From Sipunculus nudus (lineage: Eukaryota; Annelida; Sipuncula; Golfingiida; Sipunculidae), in NCBI GenBank assembly GCA_026874595.1, contig CM049307.1:34638862-34702861 (forward strand): a stretch of DNA of 64,000 bases, read 5' to 3'. The notes below the pieces were generated by a model that saw only the letters and a list, made by a program, of their open reading frames with translations, was not told the DNA's origin and did not search any database. How positions within the stretch are numbered: the first letter of the stretch is position 1; each line of letters begins with the position of its first letter. The position numbers and the translations under genes were made by a program. Shown here one piece after another: positions 32,185 to 44,733 of the stretch.

Positions 32185-33817
32185 AGCTCAGCTGACTATA
32201 AGTTATCTGAGCTATAGTTTTGGTCCATTGTCCGTTGTCCGTCCGTCTGTCTGTCCGTCCTTCCGTAGATGTGGCACGTTTTGAAACCGTAAGACCTAGG
32301 AATCCAAAATTCGGCATAATGTTAGATGTCCCCAAGATCTCCTACCAAGCCGAAAACTGGGCCTTTGCGACTTCGTTCCTTTGAGAAATTAAGGAAAAAC
32401 CTCAATTTTTTATTAAAAAATTATTTTTACACTTTAGGACTGCCTAATATCAAAACCACTCATCTGTTTTTCCTCATATTTGCCATAAATATTCCTCTAT
32501 ATAGTTCCTATGTACATGCCAGAAATTAGGTCTGTATTATATAATTTAAAAAAGTTATGGGCCCAAACATAATGCATTTTGTAAGAAATCAGGAAAGATA
32601 TTTGAACACTTAACACAAAACATGTTAAAGCTATGGACTTTTTCCAGTAATATAACTTTAAATAATCAAAATTAAATTGTATACCCAAAATTAGATCAAA
32701 ATCTTTTAAATTTTTAAAAATATTAACAAAAATAAAAATGGTACCTTAAATTTTGCCCAACTTTGGCCACGGCACAATTTTTTCCTCTAAGTACTGTGGA
32801 TGTTATTTTCACAGCATGTACACATAAGGATTAAATCTGTTAAAATCTTAAATATGAAAAATAAAAGCTTCAAAATTAGGCTAGTTATTGAATTTGTTTG
32901 GAGGCTCTTGTTGTATTCCCTTACATTGTCAAGCAGTCCACTGAGGTCACTCTAGGTCATTCAATGCAACTCTCTATGCTCCCCAGGCTGTTATGTAATC
33001 CAATCACTCCAGCAAGCCCTCTCTCTTGTTGAGCTTGATCAGGCTGCCAGCATAAATACCACAGGGAGCCTTTCTCTCCCCCCCCCACCCCATTCTGTTG
33101 ACAGACCTGTACTCTAAACAAGATGAATCTTATAATTTCAGCGATGAACAGTAACAACAGAGACCCCTCACTGAACCCACCGCTTCGTTACACAGGACTA
33201 ATATACAAGACAAAGCTGATAATTTTAATGTTAAAAAATTCTTTTTGTTGAGACTTGGACAATTTTTATTTTTTTTTAAAGAAAAAAATGTTCAGGAATT
33301 TCATACTAATATTCATATATGGTAAAATATTAGGACCTAATGAAAATGCTAACTGACAAGATTTAAGAAGATATAAATACTTTGTAGCATTTCGTTCATG
33401 TTTCTTAAAGTTGGTGGGGCATAGTTATCTAGTTTTTAAAATTAGAAATATTGGTCAAACTTTGTGGGATTAGTTTTTAACTCATATGGCCATATATTTA
33501 ACTTTTGAAAAATTAATTACCTTCACACATTATTTGTTTATGAAATGGAACTTTTATATGACACTTACCGTAAGCCCATTTTTTCCCTTGGTGCATCACT
33601 TAATGGTTTCAGGCCAAAGGTTTCATTTATTACACAGTCCATATGCTTTAGCTCATGTCCATTATTCTATAATTTACAGAGTTTCATTTAAGCTGGGCCA
33701 TTTTCTCTTAGCTTTTCAAATGTAATATACATGGAAAAACCATAAGAAACAAAAATATTTTGCAGTTACTAATATTTTCCAAAATTCAGCTCAGCGACGT
33801 GACCCATAGGTCCCTTG
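32185..33817 (+). mobile_element. Complete nested family C element
   Basis: Runs from AGCTCAGCTGACTATAAG to CGTGACCCATAGGTCCCTTG, 1.63 kb. Left host is GAATTTTGCAATTTTT and right host TTTTAAACTATTAGCATAAAT. Intact relatives (for example 42768) read GAATTTTGCAAATTTTTCAAGTTATTAGCATAAAT, again an insertion in a T run. Confidence 0.82.
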
Positions 33818-34458
33818 TTTTAAACTATTAGCATAAATAAAAAATCCATACCTTAAATTTGTCCAACTTTGGCCACAGCATGTTTTTTTCCATGTAAGCA
33901 CTGTTGATTTTAATTTTCACAGTATATTTACATGAGGATTTTTTCTTTAAAAATCTGACATTTCAAAGGAATTGTTTGAAAAGAGTAACATTTATTCAAG
34001 TTTTCATACACCATCATTTTGTTTACATCAAACCCACCTAGTACAGCCTTCACCTGCATTATGTAACCTACTCCAGGCATCTAAATTGCCCTTGCTCAGC
34101 TTGGCCACTATTGGCAGGCTTCTCCTCTGCCCTGCATTCCCCCCCCACCCCCCCCCCAGATGGTGCATAAACCAGATGAATGTTATAATTTTCTGTATTT
34201 GATTCATTCTTAATCGAGGATTTTGCTACATATTAGATTCTGTATTGTACACCAGGGTTACAGTGATCAAAGTGCACATTAATTGTGTCCACCAAGTGGT
34301 GTATTGCTGTGAAAGTGTGGATGTTCATCAGATAAAGAATTCCTTACTTCAGAAGATTTAAAACTTCACCAGGTGTGAAATTGAATATTAATTCCAGTAA
34401 TAAATTATAGCTGAGATAGTAATTAGCATAATGATATTGTTGACCCATGAGTCCCTTG

Positions 34459-34748
34459 TTGAAGTGTCACTTTATTTTCCAATGTTACCTACTATTGTGC
34501 ACATTTTATCACATGCAGTGAATGTGAAAAGGGCTCTTGTTGGGAATGAATGATGTCAGTGTGATACTTGATTAGCAGGGCACAAATCTTAACCAATGGA
34601 ACTATCATATTCAAACTTATTTCACACCCAAATTCTGGTAAACTCTTCTTACAAGTCACCTAAGATCAAAATTTATGTTTATCATAGTAAGATGTGAAGT
34701 GTGCTAATATTAATTGTTATTTAATCTCTAACAATATTTATCTAACAG
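34459..34748. other. Intron, low-copy
   Basis: About 290 bp with no repeat family apart from a GGGCACAAATCTTAACC scrap resembling the D core. It ends in ATTTATCTAACAG. Confidence 0.5.
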
Positions 34749-34952
34749 GAGGTTCCCTTCATTCAGCAGCCTAAACGTGATAGCGAGAACACTACTGGAT
34801 GTGGTTGCAAGAAGAACAAAGGGACAGGAATGTGCTCAACAAAGATGTGTTCATGCAGGAAGAATGGTCAGGGATGTGATGAGGCATTCTGTAAGTGTAA
34901 CCCGGCAAAATGTAAAAACCGACAGAAACCTGAATCTGCAACTAATGACAAG
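34749..34952 (+). CDS. CXC-domain exon, KIF4-like
   Basis: Sixty-eight whole codons between ATCTAACAG and AAG|GTTAGT. After a short linker (EVPFIQQPKRDSENTT) comes GCGCKKNKGTGMC, STKMCSCRKNGQGC, DEAFCKCNPAKCKNR and a Lys/Ser tail. Nine cysteines in the pattern C-x-C-x8-C-x4-C-x-C-x6-C-x4-C-x-C-x4-C form a single CXC (CRC) module, which in related proteins binds three zinc ions. The closing CDPxKCRNR-like segment is the form at the C-terminus of chromokinesin KIF4, which moves along spindle and midzone microtubules and binds chromosomes through this region. The C2-C3 spacing is longer than the usual three or four. LIN54/tesmin and MSL2 also carry CXC modules but fit less well. The exon is in phase with its neighbours on both sides. 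Confidence 0.8.
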
Positions 34953-35379
34953 GTTAGTATATACTCCAGCCAGGTGGTGATACACAAGTCATGACATCAA
35001 CCTTAGACCAAAATGACTTTCAGTGGTCTAAGTAGAGATCACTTGTCTCTAAATGTCCAGCCTTTATCAGGGCACAAATCCTCACTTTGAGGCCCATGCA
35101 GGAACTTCAAATATATCACAGGCTGACAGCTTATGATAGGTTCTCTATGGAAACCAAAACATATGTTTGACCTACTTTCTGAGTGTTATGCAGTGATATT
35201 TTACAGCACACAAATTATAAGAGTTTGATACATGGTGCTTTAACTTGACATGCTTTAATACTGGGCCAGGTAGAATATCTGTTGAAACCCATAAATTGGT
35301 CACTGTGATGATTGTATTTGTTTAGTTATGTAGAGGTAAAAAATATTTTGAGCCCACTGGTCCCCCGGACAAATACAAG
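34953..35379. other. Intron, low-copy
   Basis: No exon recognised. A small D-core-like phrase (CAGGGCACAAATCCTCAC) lies at about 35068. Confidence 0.4.
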
Positions 35380-36508
35380 TCAAAAGTCACATATCCTCTC
35401 AGATTGGTCAGTGTCCCAAAAATTCATTAACACCCCATAACAATATTGGAAAGGTTCCTGGGCAAATTTAAACAACAAGGTTTCAGCTAATTTTGGAGTC
35501 ATGAGGTCAAAGGTCAAGGTCTCAGGACCCACTTCACTAATGACACTGCTTGGATGCATTTTAAGTCTTAAAGTCCAACTTTTCAACACAAACCTTAAAT
35601 CTTGCACATACAGCTTGCCTGCCAATAGCGAGGAAACTTTCAAAGGATTTTGGGTTCACAAGTTCAAAGGCCTAGGTCACAGGGGACATCTGTCCACCAG
35701 TTCATTTCCGGATGATGAATATGGTTTGACATTTAGGGATTTCAATTTAATTATACATAACCCAGAAATAAACTAGAACTATATATTGCTTTTTGGGTCA
35801 ATAGTTCAAAGATCAAGATCTTTGATAGCTTTGTCTTTTATGGAAGACAGGCGGGGCCACCTTTTGTCCTTTTCTTGTTTTTTGGCTGAAATTTTGCATG
35901 TCCTTTGATCTTGGATACCTTCTTCTTGTATTCAAGACTATCTGCAGTCGTTATTGTGTGGCGTCCATCCATACGTTTGATTACAGTGAACATTTCTCAT
36001 ATCTCCAAAGTGTTCAAGGTATTGGTCTGAATTTTGCCATATCCATCGAAGTTGGAAAGTTTTCTCATAAACCAGACAGGTAGCACCACCTACCTTCCCG
36101 TTTTTGTAGAATAAATTAATGCCCTTTTCTGTGGAGTGATTTGCCCTATTTGCCTGAAATTGTGCTTATCAAAAGATCTTGGACTCCTCGCTCTTGTACT
36201 CAAGACTGGTGGTGCCATCTGCAGTTGTTTTCCCATGGCTTCCATCTTTTAATGTGCTTTGTGTGAAATTTGCTAATATCTCTCGAGTGGTTCAAGGTAT
36301 TGGTCTGAAATTTGGCATGTCCATCCATCTAGGAAAATGTTCTCATTTACCAGACAGGTGGTACCACCTACCTTCCCATTTCTGTAGAATAAACTAATAC
36401 TCTTTTTCTTAGGAGTGGTGTGCAGTATTGGTCTGAAACTGAGCATGTCCATAGATCTTGGACTCCTTCATCTTGTACTCAAGACTGGTAGCGCCGTCCA
36501 CCATTTTT
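35380..36508 (+). mobile_element. E/F-related repeat with 280-bp core units
   Basis: 35480-35720 carries F-like AGGTCAAAGGTCAAGG units. An E-type terminus GGGGCCACC..CCTTTTCTTG ends at 35877. After it, units of about 278 bp are marked by CCAGACAGGTAGCACCACC (36074) and CCAGACAGGTGGTACCACC (36352). The last unit is cut at 36508 by a family C insertion and resumes at 38391. Confidence 0.65.
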
Positions 36509-38390
36509 AGCTCAGCTGACTATAAGTCATTTGAGCTATAGTCGTGGTCCATTGGCCGTCGTCTGTCCGTCCGTCTGTCCGTAGATGTGGCACGTTTTGA
36601 AACTGTAACACATAGGAATCCTAAATTCAGCATAATGTTAGATGTCCCCAGAATCTCCTACCAAGCCTAAAACTGGGTCTTTGCGACTTCGTTCCTTTGA
36701 GAAATTAAGGAAAGACCTCAATTTTTTATTAAAAACCTATTTTCACACTTCAGGACTGCCTAATATAAAAAACCACTCATCTGATTTTCCTCATATTTAC
36801 CATAAATATTCCTCTATAAAGTTCCTATTTACATGCCCGAAATTAAGTCTGTTAAGTATAAATTCTTTAAGTTATGGCCCGAACATAATGGACTTTGTAA
36901 AAAATCAGGAAAAATATTTACTCACTTAACATGAAAAATTTTGAAACTAAGAGTCTATTTTCCCAAGTATATAACTATGTTTAATTAAGATTCAATCGTT
37001 TACCCAAAATTAGATCTGAATTTTGTAAATTTTTAAAGTTTTTAGCATAAAAATAAAATAGGTACCTTAAATTTTGCCCAACGTTGACCATGGCACGTTT
37101 TTTTTCCTGTAAGTAACATTGATTTAATTTTCACAGCATGTAAACATAAATATTTAATTTGTTTAAATCTGAAATTTAGAAATAAAAGCTTGAAAATAAG
37201 GCTAGTTATTGATTTTTTTCTTGAGGCTCTATTGTAGTAATTTGTTTTGATTACAGATAACAGATGCAGGGTCCCACTCCAGGTCACTGGAAATCAGCTA
37301 TGCCAGGGTTTCTGATTTGTTATAGTCACTGGGGGAGATCCCCTGCTGTGACAGGTGTATAGTTATTCTCATATCACCCCCCCCCCCCCCCCCCCCCGCA
37401 AACCCAACCCACCAAGTGTTATGCAGTAATTGTTGTTGTATCTCCTTAATTGTAATGCTGTTTCCACTCGGATATGCAAAAACTTTCCTTGAAAAAGTAA
37501 TTCAAGGTGTAATCCAGAAGATGCAATGTTGTGTAATGTATCATTTTTAAAGAAATCAATTTTCTTTCAAATGATTTTAACAAATATAATTGAGCCCATC
37601 AGTATGCTTAAATTTATAAAATATGAAGCATATTATGGATAAATAAAGAAACATTTAAACATTGCGAAATCTAAACCAAGTATTATTTTTAGATATTTAT
37701 TGTTTTGCAGATTTAAAAGATATATTTTTGTGGTAAAAAATAAATAAACATTTGTATGCATGATGTGGTGTTATCTGATAAGATTGAGATTTAGGATGAT
37801 GCAATTGAGAATTATGAATCAACTTTTATATTCAGATATATATGTTATATTGGAAATGTATAGAAATATAAACTTAAATTAAAAAAAAAATTGATATGAT
37901 AAAAAAATGAGGATTTAATACAAACATTTGTTCATTATTTTCCTGCCTCAGCAGAATTTGAGATCAGGCTTTGTTTGCCCCGTTTTATGTTGTTAATTAG
38001 TTATATTTCAACTGTAAACATTTCATAACAAAATACATATATATTTAATAATATATATTATACAAAAAATAAATTCAATTGAACAAATGTGTAAACTACT
38101 GAAATGTCAACAGTCATTTGAAATCAAAAAACCAACTTATGATCATGGTAATAGTACAGGTCATTTGTTCACAAACTGCTCACATGCTTCAGTTTCAACA
38201 TTAGGAAACACATGGTCAGGTCACAAAATATTATTTGCAACAATTTCTTGCTCATCAATACAAACCAATCATATAAACCAACCTTGGCCTTTATTACCTC
38301 TTCCTCTTACACTTTATCTCCATTTGATATTATTTTAGATTTACCGTCAAGGTCAACTTCAGCTGAGCACAGTGACCCATGGGTCCCTTG
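36509..38390 (+). mobile_element. Complete family C element
   Basis: About 1.88 kb from AGCTCAGCTGACTATAAG to AGCTGAGCACAGTGACC, CATGGGTCCCTTG. It has a C run of about 20 at 37377. It is very close in sequence to the copy 22817-24725 over its whole length, including the 3' third (ATTATGGATAAATAAAG, ATATATGTTATATTGG), so the two are recent siblings. Confidence 0.85.
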
Positions 38391-39140
38391 TTTTCATGTG
38401 GGGTCCATTTGTACAATAATTTGTTTTGGTGAAAATTACTCATATCTGAGGAATGGTTCAATGTGTTTGTCTGCAATTTGGCATGTACATCCATCTTGTT
38501 GAATTTTCTTGTCAACAAGACAGGTGGCACCACTTACCTTATGATTTTTATAGAAAATTAATCCCCTTTTCTCAAGAGTGATTCACTGTATTGGCCCCCA
38601 TATTTGGTGAAAAATTTTGTTTCTCAAGTTGAAAGATATAAGAAACCATAGTCGCTCAAGTGTCAGAATGTGCTGCTGAAGATAAGGGGCCTATTCTTAA
38701 AGGGGGGTTGGATTAATTGTCTAGGGATACTATGGCACCTGTGGTGCCAAGAATTGTCTAGTTGTATTTTGATTATGCTTTCAATAGGCATCTTTTATTC
38801 TAAACATTTTGTTTAACAAAAATCCTATAAATATGCAGCTTGAAAAAAATCATTGAAGTCCAAATCTTTCAGTATGCATAAACAGATTTGGCAGTTTGCT
38901 AAGGTTTTGTCTGTATCTATAAATAGCTTGGCAGACTGCCAACTATTTCAGACTTTGCAACACACCAATTACAGTCTGGATCTTTTATAGCTTTGGCTGA
39001 CTGCCAATTGTTATGGATTTTGCAACAGTTCAAGTGTCCACTCAGTGCAGCCAGGTACAAGTCAAAAGTTAACTCAGTGCAATAGCTATACCAAGCACAT
39101 GGTCACCATTGGCTTAGGGGTAACTGCCTTCCTCAGCTGA
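38391..39140 (+). mobile_element. Core-repeat remainder, then family A body
   Basis: 38391-38600 completes the interrupted unit (AACAAGACAGGTGGCACCAC). From 38600 the sequence is A body, with GGCAGACTGCCAACTATT and AAGTGTCCACTCAGTGCAG, as at 3290-3420 and 46430-46700. Confidence 0.6.
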
Positions 39141-40953
39141 GTTTAGTCAGTCCGTCCGTCCGTCCGTCCGTTCTTCCGTAGATGTGGCACGTTTTGAAAC
39201 CGTAAGACCTAGGAATCCAAAATTCGGCATAATGTTAGATGTCCCCAAGATCTCCTACCAAGCCGAAAACTGGGTCTTTGCAACTTCGTTCCTTTAAGAA
39301 ATTAAGGAAAAACCTCAATTTTATATTAAAAACCTATTTTCACACTTCAGGACTGCCTAATATCAAAACCACTCATCTGTTTTTCCTCATATTTACCATA
39401 AATATTCCTCTATATAGTTCCTATGTACATGCCAGAAATTATGTCTGTATTATTTAATTTAAAAAAGTTATGGGCCCAAACATAATGCATTTTGTAAAAA
39501 ATCAGGAAAGATATTTGATCACTTAACACAAAAAATGTTAAAGCTATGGACCTTTTTTCCAGTAATATAACTTTAATTAATCAAAATTAAATTGTATACC
39601 CAAAATTAGATGAAAATCTTTTAAATTTTTTAAAATATTAATAAAAATAAAAAATTGGTACCTTAAATTTTGCCCAACTTTGACCATGGCACGTTTTTTT
39701 CCTGTAAGTACTGTGGATTTAATTTTCACAGCATGTTTTTGTTAGCATTTCAACTGTTAACACCAAAAATTTGAAACCAGTTGATCAAAAACTGTAGATT
39801 TTAATCAAGTTTTCAAGCACCATGTAACATATTGTTTACATCAAGCTAGTATTATGCAGTTTGCAAGAGCTCAGCTCCCCAGCTTCAGCTCTAAGTTCCT
39901 TAAATTCGGCATACAGTTAGATGTCTCCAAAATCCCCTACCATGCCAAGAATTTGGTCACTAGGACTTAATACCTTCGAGATATTAATGAAAAACTTCAT
40001 TTTTCAATTAAAAACCCATTGTTACACTTAAAGACTGCCTAATATCAAAACCACTGATCTGACTTTAATCATAAATAATATACATATTTTTCATTCTCTA
40101 TGCACATGCCAGAATGATGTCAGTATTGCTTAATTGTTTTAAGTTATGGGCCCAAACATAATGCACTTTGTAAAAAATCAAGAAATATATTTACTCCCTT
40201 AACAAGGGCATTGCTGAAGCTAGAGATTTTTTTGTCAGGGATGTAACATTATTTAATCAAGATTCAATTGAATACCCAAAATTAGTTCTGAATTTTTCAA
40301 ATTTTATAAGTTATTATGATCATTATTGAAATGTGTGAATTTTGTATATTCTGGATTCTCAACATCATTGTTTGGTGAAAACTGAATAAATACCAGACAT
40401 GGTGCGAATACTTTGTAATTGTATTTAAATACGAATATGATTATATACTCCATTATAAAATTTCTTGCATAAAGAATGGGAATTCAGGTAAAAATGAAAG
40501 TATATGAATACTCGTGCAAATACTTTCAAAATGTATTCATGAGTGCATTCATGAATATATTCTTTAATATTATTTTAATAATCATATCAGTTATATTTCA
40601 TTTTAAAAGATCATATGATTCTCTTATTATTTTTAATAAAAATTATATTTGGGACAATATTTGTAATTTTTTTTAATAAATAGTTAAACTCTTATATTAT
40701 ATGTTCTGCTTATAAGTTATATGGCCAAGTCAAAATCTGTGTGACAATAGTACTCCATTTGTTAATAAAATAATTGAAATCAATCCTCTTCCCTGTCTCC
40801 AAAGGTACTATTAAAATCACACATAAGCTAAACAACAACAACTCATAATACAGCTTATATAAATTACCACACAAAACCAGTATGTGCCTCATTTCTAAAT
40901 AATATTTTTTTATCATATATAACAGCTGAGCGTCGTGACCCATAGGTCCCTTG
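39141..40953 (+). mobile_element. Family C element lacking its extreme 5' end
   Basis: Begins in the GTCCGTCCGTCC run, without AGCTCAGCTGAC, and ends AACAGCTGAGCGTCGTG, CCATAGGTCCCTTG at 40953. Apart from one deletion it is a close copy of 55300-57773. Confidence 0.8.
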
Positions 40954-41385
40954 TTTTGGGTTTCCACTCATCTGTGCACAGAGCTCAAGGATGGTTTGAT
41001 GTATCTGCCTGAAATGTTGCATGTCCATACTTTGAAGGTTTTCTTGTTCACAAAACTGGTGGTGATGATGACCTACAATCATTTTGTGTTGTCTATATCC
41101 ATGCCAGTATTTCAGAGTGATATTTGTGTAATTGGTGCTGAAACTTAGGTTCAAAATGTTCAGTACTTGGATTGTACAAATAACTGTTACATATGTACTG
41201 GAAAAGTAATGGTCCAGCATGGAAGCATTATACCTGATGTATATCCCATTGCACAGGTTTCGCATTAGGCCTGTAGCTGGTAGAATCAAGACTTGAAACA
41301 ACAGTATACTATATGTACTAAAGTTATATATGGTGAAGTAACTTGCATATCATAATCACTTGATTGAAAATTCTCTGTGTTCCAG
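40954..41385 (+). mobile_element. Family A 3' region, degenerate, then intron end
   Basis: Continues A body (GATGTATCTGCCTGAAATG, ACTGGTGGTGATGATGACC) to a decayed A terminus, GCACAGGTTTCGCATTAGG with CCTGTAGCTGG, near 41280. The last 100 bp lead to the acceptor TGTGTTCCAG at 41385. Confidence 0.6.
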
Positions 41386-41503
41386 AAGTCAGAGAAGTTG
41401 AGAAACCAAAGACTGAAAGAGATCATCAAATCAAAAGGTAAGCCTGTCAGTGTCAAGCAGGAGCCACAGATGAATAAGAAACTCATAAAGAATTTACTGA
41501 CAG
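41386..41503 (+). CDS. KIF4-like gene, lysine-rich exon after CXC
   Basis: The acceptor TTCTCTGTGTTCCAG is followed in phase 0 by KSEKLRNQRLKEIIKSKGK, then PVSVKQEPQMNKKLIKNLLT, and closes after one base at ACAG|GTAATG (41504). It is basic and helical in its first half, and VKQEP is a sumoylation-type motif (psi-K-x-E). The phase agrees with the CXC exon. A second, stronger-looking donor, AAG|GTAAGC, lies inside at 41438 in the same phase, 66 bp (22 codons) earlier, so two tail lengths are possible. If neither is used the frame ends at TGA within the adjacent family A element after NELLANL. The next exon was not found in the remaining 22 kb. Confidence 0.65.
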
Positions 41504-41516
41504 GTAATGAATTGTT

Positions 41517-41661
41517 AGCAAACCTGTGAGCTTATGTGATGGTGTGACGTCATCTGTCAGCCATTGTCTGTATGTTAACACATACTATCTCAAAATCGGC
41601 AGGAGCTATCATTGCCAAATTTTATGCAAAGAACAGCCATCTAAAAAATACTTTGTAAATA
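41517..41661 (+). mobile_element. Family A 5' fragment beside the splice donor
   Basis: AGCAAACCTGTGAGCTTATG starts 13 bases after the last exon base. After about 145 bp it is joined directly to C sequence (CGTGGTCCATTGTCC). Confidence 0.75.
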
Positions 41662-42267
41662 CTATCGTGGTCCATTGTCCATCTTCCATCCGTCTGTCCA
41701 TTAGGCATTCACGTTTTGAAATTGTCGGACCTATGAATCCAAAATTCTGCATACTATTAGATGTCCCCAAAATCTCCAACTAAACCAAAAAAACCAGGGC
41801 ACTGCGACTTCGTTCCTTCGAGATATTAAGAAAAACCTCGAATTTCCATTAAAAACTTATTATCACACTTCAGAACTGCCTAATTTCAAAACCACTTATC
41901 TGTTTTCTTAATATGTTCCAGAAGTAATCCCCTATATATTTCCAAAATACATGCCAGAATTTAAGTCCGTTAAGTGTAATTTCTTTAAATTATGGGCCCG
42001 ATCATAATTGTCTTTGTAAAAAATCAGGAAAAATATTTACTCAGTTAACAAGAGAAATTTTGAAACTAGAGACTTTTTTCCCAAGTATATAACTTTGTTA
42101 GCGAACCTGTGAGCTTATGCGATGGTGTGGCGGCGTCCGGCGTCTGTACGTTAACCCATACTATCTTGAAAACGACAAGAATTAGCATCACAAAATCTTA
42201 TGCATAAAATTAGTCATCTAAAAAACTCTATCAGATTTTGCTTGTTTTTTGGCTAACTGCATTTTTT

Positions 42268-44733
42268 AGCTCAGCTGACTATAAGTCATCTGAGCTATAG
42301 TCGTGGTCCTTTGTCCGTCGGCCGTCCGTTAACAGGGCACGTTTTAAAACCGTTGGACCTACGAATCCAAAATTCTGCATACTATTAGATGTCCCAAAAA
42401 TCTCCTACCATACCGAAAATTGGGTCATTAGAACTTCGTTCCTTCGAGATATTAAGGAAAAACCTCCGTTTTCCATAAAAAAGCAATTGTTACACTTCAA
42501 GTCTGCCTAATATCAAAACCACTGATCTGTTTTTGATCATATTTAATATTCATATTCTTCCTCACATTTTCTGTGCACATACCAAAAATTAAGTCAGTAT
42601 TGGGTATTATTTTGAAGTTATAGGCCCAAATATAATGCAATTTTTTAAAAATCAGGAAATATATTTGCTCACTTAACATGAGAATTGCTGAAGCTGAAGA
42701 CTTTTTTTCAGGAATATAACTTTATTTAATCAAGATTCAATTGTTTGCCCAAAATTAGATCTGAATTTTGCAAATTTTTCAAGTTATTAGCATAAATAAA
42801 AAATAAATACCTTAAATTTGTCCAAATTTGGCAGTGGCACGTTTTTTCCCTGTAAGCACTGTTGATTTAATTTTCACAGCATATATACATAAGGGTTTAA
42901 TCTTTTAAAATCTGAAATTTCAAAGAAATTGTTTGAAAAGAGTAGCTTTTATTCAAGTTTTCATACACCATGTCAAGTGTTGTTTATATCTGGCCCACCT
43001 AGTAGTACAGCCTTCACTTGCATTATGTAACCCACCCCAGGCAGCTTGCCTTGACCCAGCTTGGCCATTACTAGCAGGCTTCTCCTCTGCCCTGCACTTA
43101 ACCCCCCCCCCCCCCCCAGCTGGTGCATAAACTAGATGAATGTTATAATTTTCTGTATTTTATTTTATTCTTGGACATGCTACATTTTAGATTTTGTATT
43201 GTACCACCAGGGTTACAATGATTAAAGTGCACATTTAATTGTGTCCACAAAGTGATGTATTGCTATGAAAGTATGGATGTTCATCAGATAAGTAATGCTT
43301 TACTTCAGAAGAGTAAAACTTCACCAGGTGTGAAATTGACTATTAATTCCAGTTATTATTTATAGCTGAGATTGTAATTAGCATAATGATATTGTTTGTC
43401 CCTCGTTCAACCAACAGTGTGTATACTTTATTTGAAAAGATGTTTTTATTTTATAAAATTTACTGAATCTTTTATTTTATTTTGGTGAATAAAATAAAGC
43501 TTGTCCTGAAAACTCCAATGTGCAAAACTTTTCAATAGGAATTCAAGGAATAATTTTGTAGATGCCATGTTGTGGCATTATTTTCTTTTACATTCAGTTT
43601 AAACATTTGATTTAAAAATAATAAAATATATATGTATGCATAATATGACCCAATGTGAGCTACAATCTGGATATATAATGATTGCAACTTAGAATTCTAA
43701 TATTTTAACTTATATTTTCACTTTTATATTACAAATTTATAACACTTGTAAATAAAAAAAATGAATCAGATAAAAACTATTAATGAAAAAAGTGGATATG
43801 CTAAAAAAATAGGCTTATATATAAACTTAAATGCATTATTCCTTTGAAAGTGAAATGAAGGTATTAGTCCATTCTGTCCACTTGCCTGTCCATCTGTAAA
43901 TTTTTCATATGCATCAAAGTATCTCAAAACTTTTACTGTTTTTCTTCATGACAGTCTTGTCAGAGTATTAGTTTGCAATCATATATTGAGAGCTTTACTA
44001 TAACCAAGTAGGAGGGCCCTTTCCTCTTAGCTTCTCATATGCTTATATAAATATAAAACATTACAATAGAATATTTTTCATATTTTGCATTTGCAAAAAT
44101 TTCAAACTTTTGTCGTGACCCATGGGTCCTTTGTTTATATTCTGGATTCTCAACATCATTGTTTGGCTAAAACTGAATAAATACCAGACATGGTGCAAAT
44201 ACTTTGCAAATGTATATGAATATGAATATGAATTTGTACTCCATTATAAAATTTCTTGCATAAGAATGGGAATTCAGGTAAAAATGAAAGTATTTGAATA
44301 CCAGTGCAAATACTTTCAAAATGTATTCATGAATGCATATATTCTATAATATTATTTTAATAATTAGTTCAGTTAGATTTTATTAAAAAAATCATATGAT
44401 TGTCTTATTATTTTTAATAAAAATTATATTGGCACAATATTTGTTATTAAATTTTAATAAATAGTTAAACTCTTTTATTATATGTGCTGCTTATAAGTTA
44501 TATGGCCAAGTCAAAATCTGTGTGACAATAGCACTCCATTTGTTAATAAAATAAATGAAATCAATCCTCCTCCCTGTCTCCAAAAATACTATCAAAATCA
44601 TACATAAGCTAAACACCAACAACTCATAATAAAGCTTATATTTATTACCACACAAAACCAGCATATGCCTGTTTCCCAAATCATATTTTTTATCCTATAT
44701 AACAGCTGAGCTCCATGACCCATGGGTCCCTTG
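42268..44733 (+). mobile_element. Family C element inside family A
   Basis: Runs from AGCTCAGCTGACTATAAG to AACAGCTGAGCTCCATG, CCCATGGGTCCCTTG. A second internal C terminus at about 44113-44133 (GTCGTGACCCATGGGTCC) marks another partial C joined within it. The A host reads AACTGCATTTTTT to the left and TTTAGATTTTATAGGG to the right. Confidence 0.75.

Larger units (their letters stand above)
30545..34458 (+). mobile_element. Family C element hosting a DNA transposon and another C
   Basis: The 5' end is clipped (GACTATAAGTCATCTGAGC). C sequence continues to 30770, resumes at 31894 after the inverted-repeat transposon, and is split again at 32184-33817. It ends CCATGAGTCCCTTG at 34458. Confidence 0.75.
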
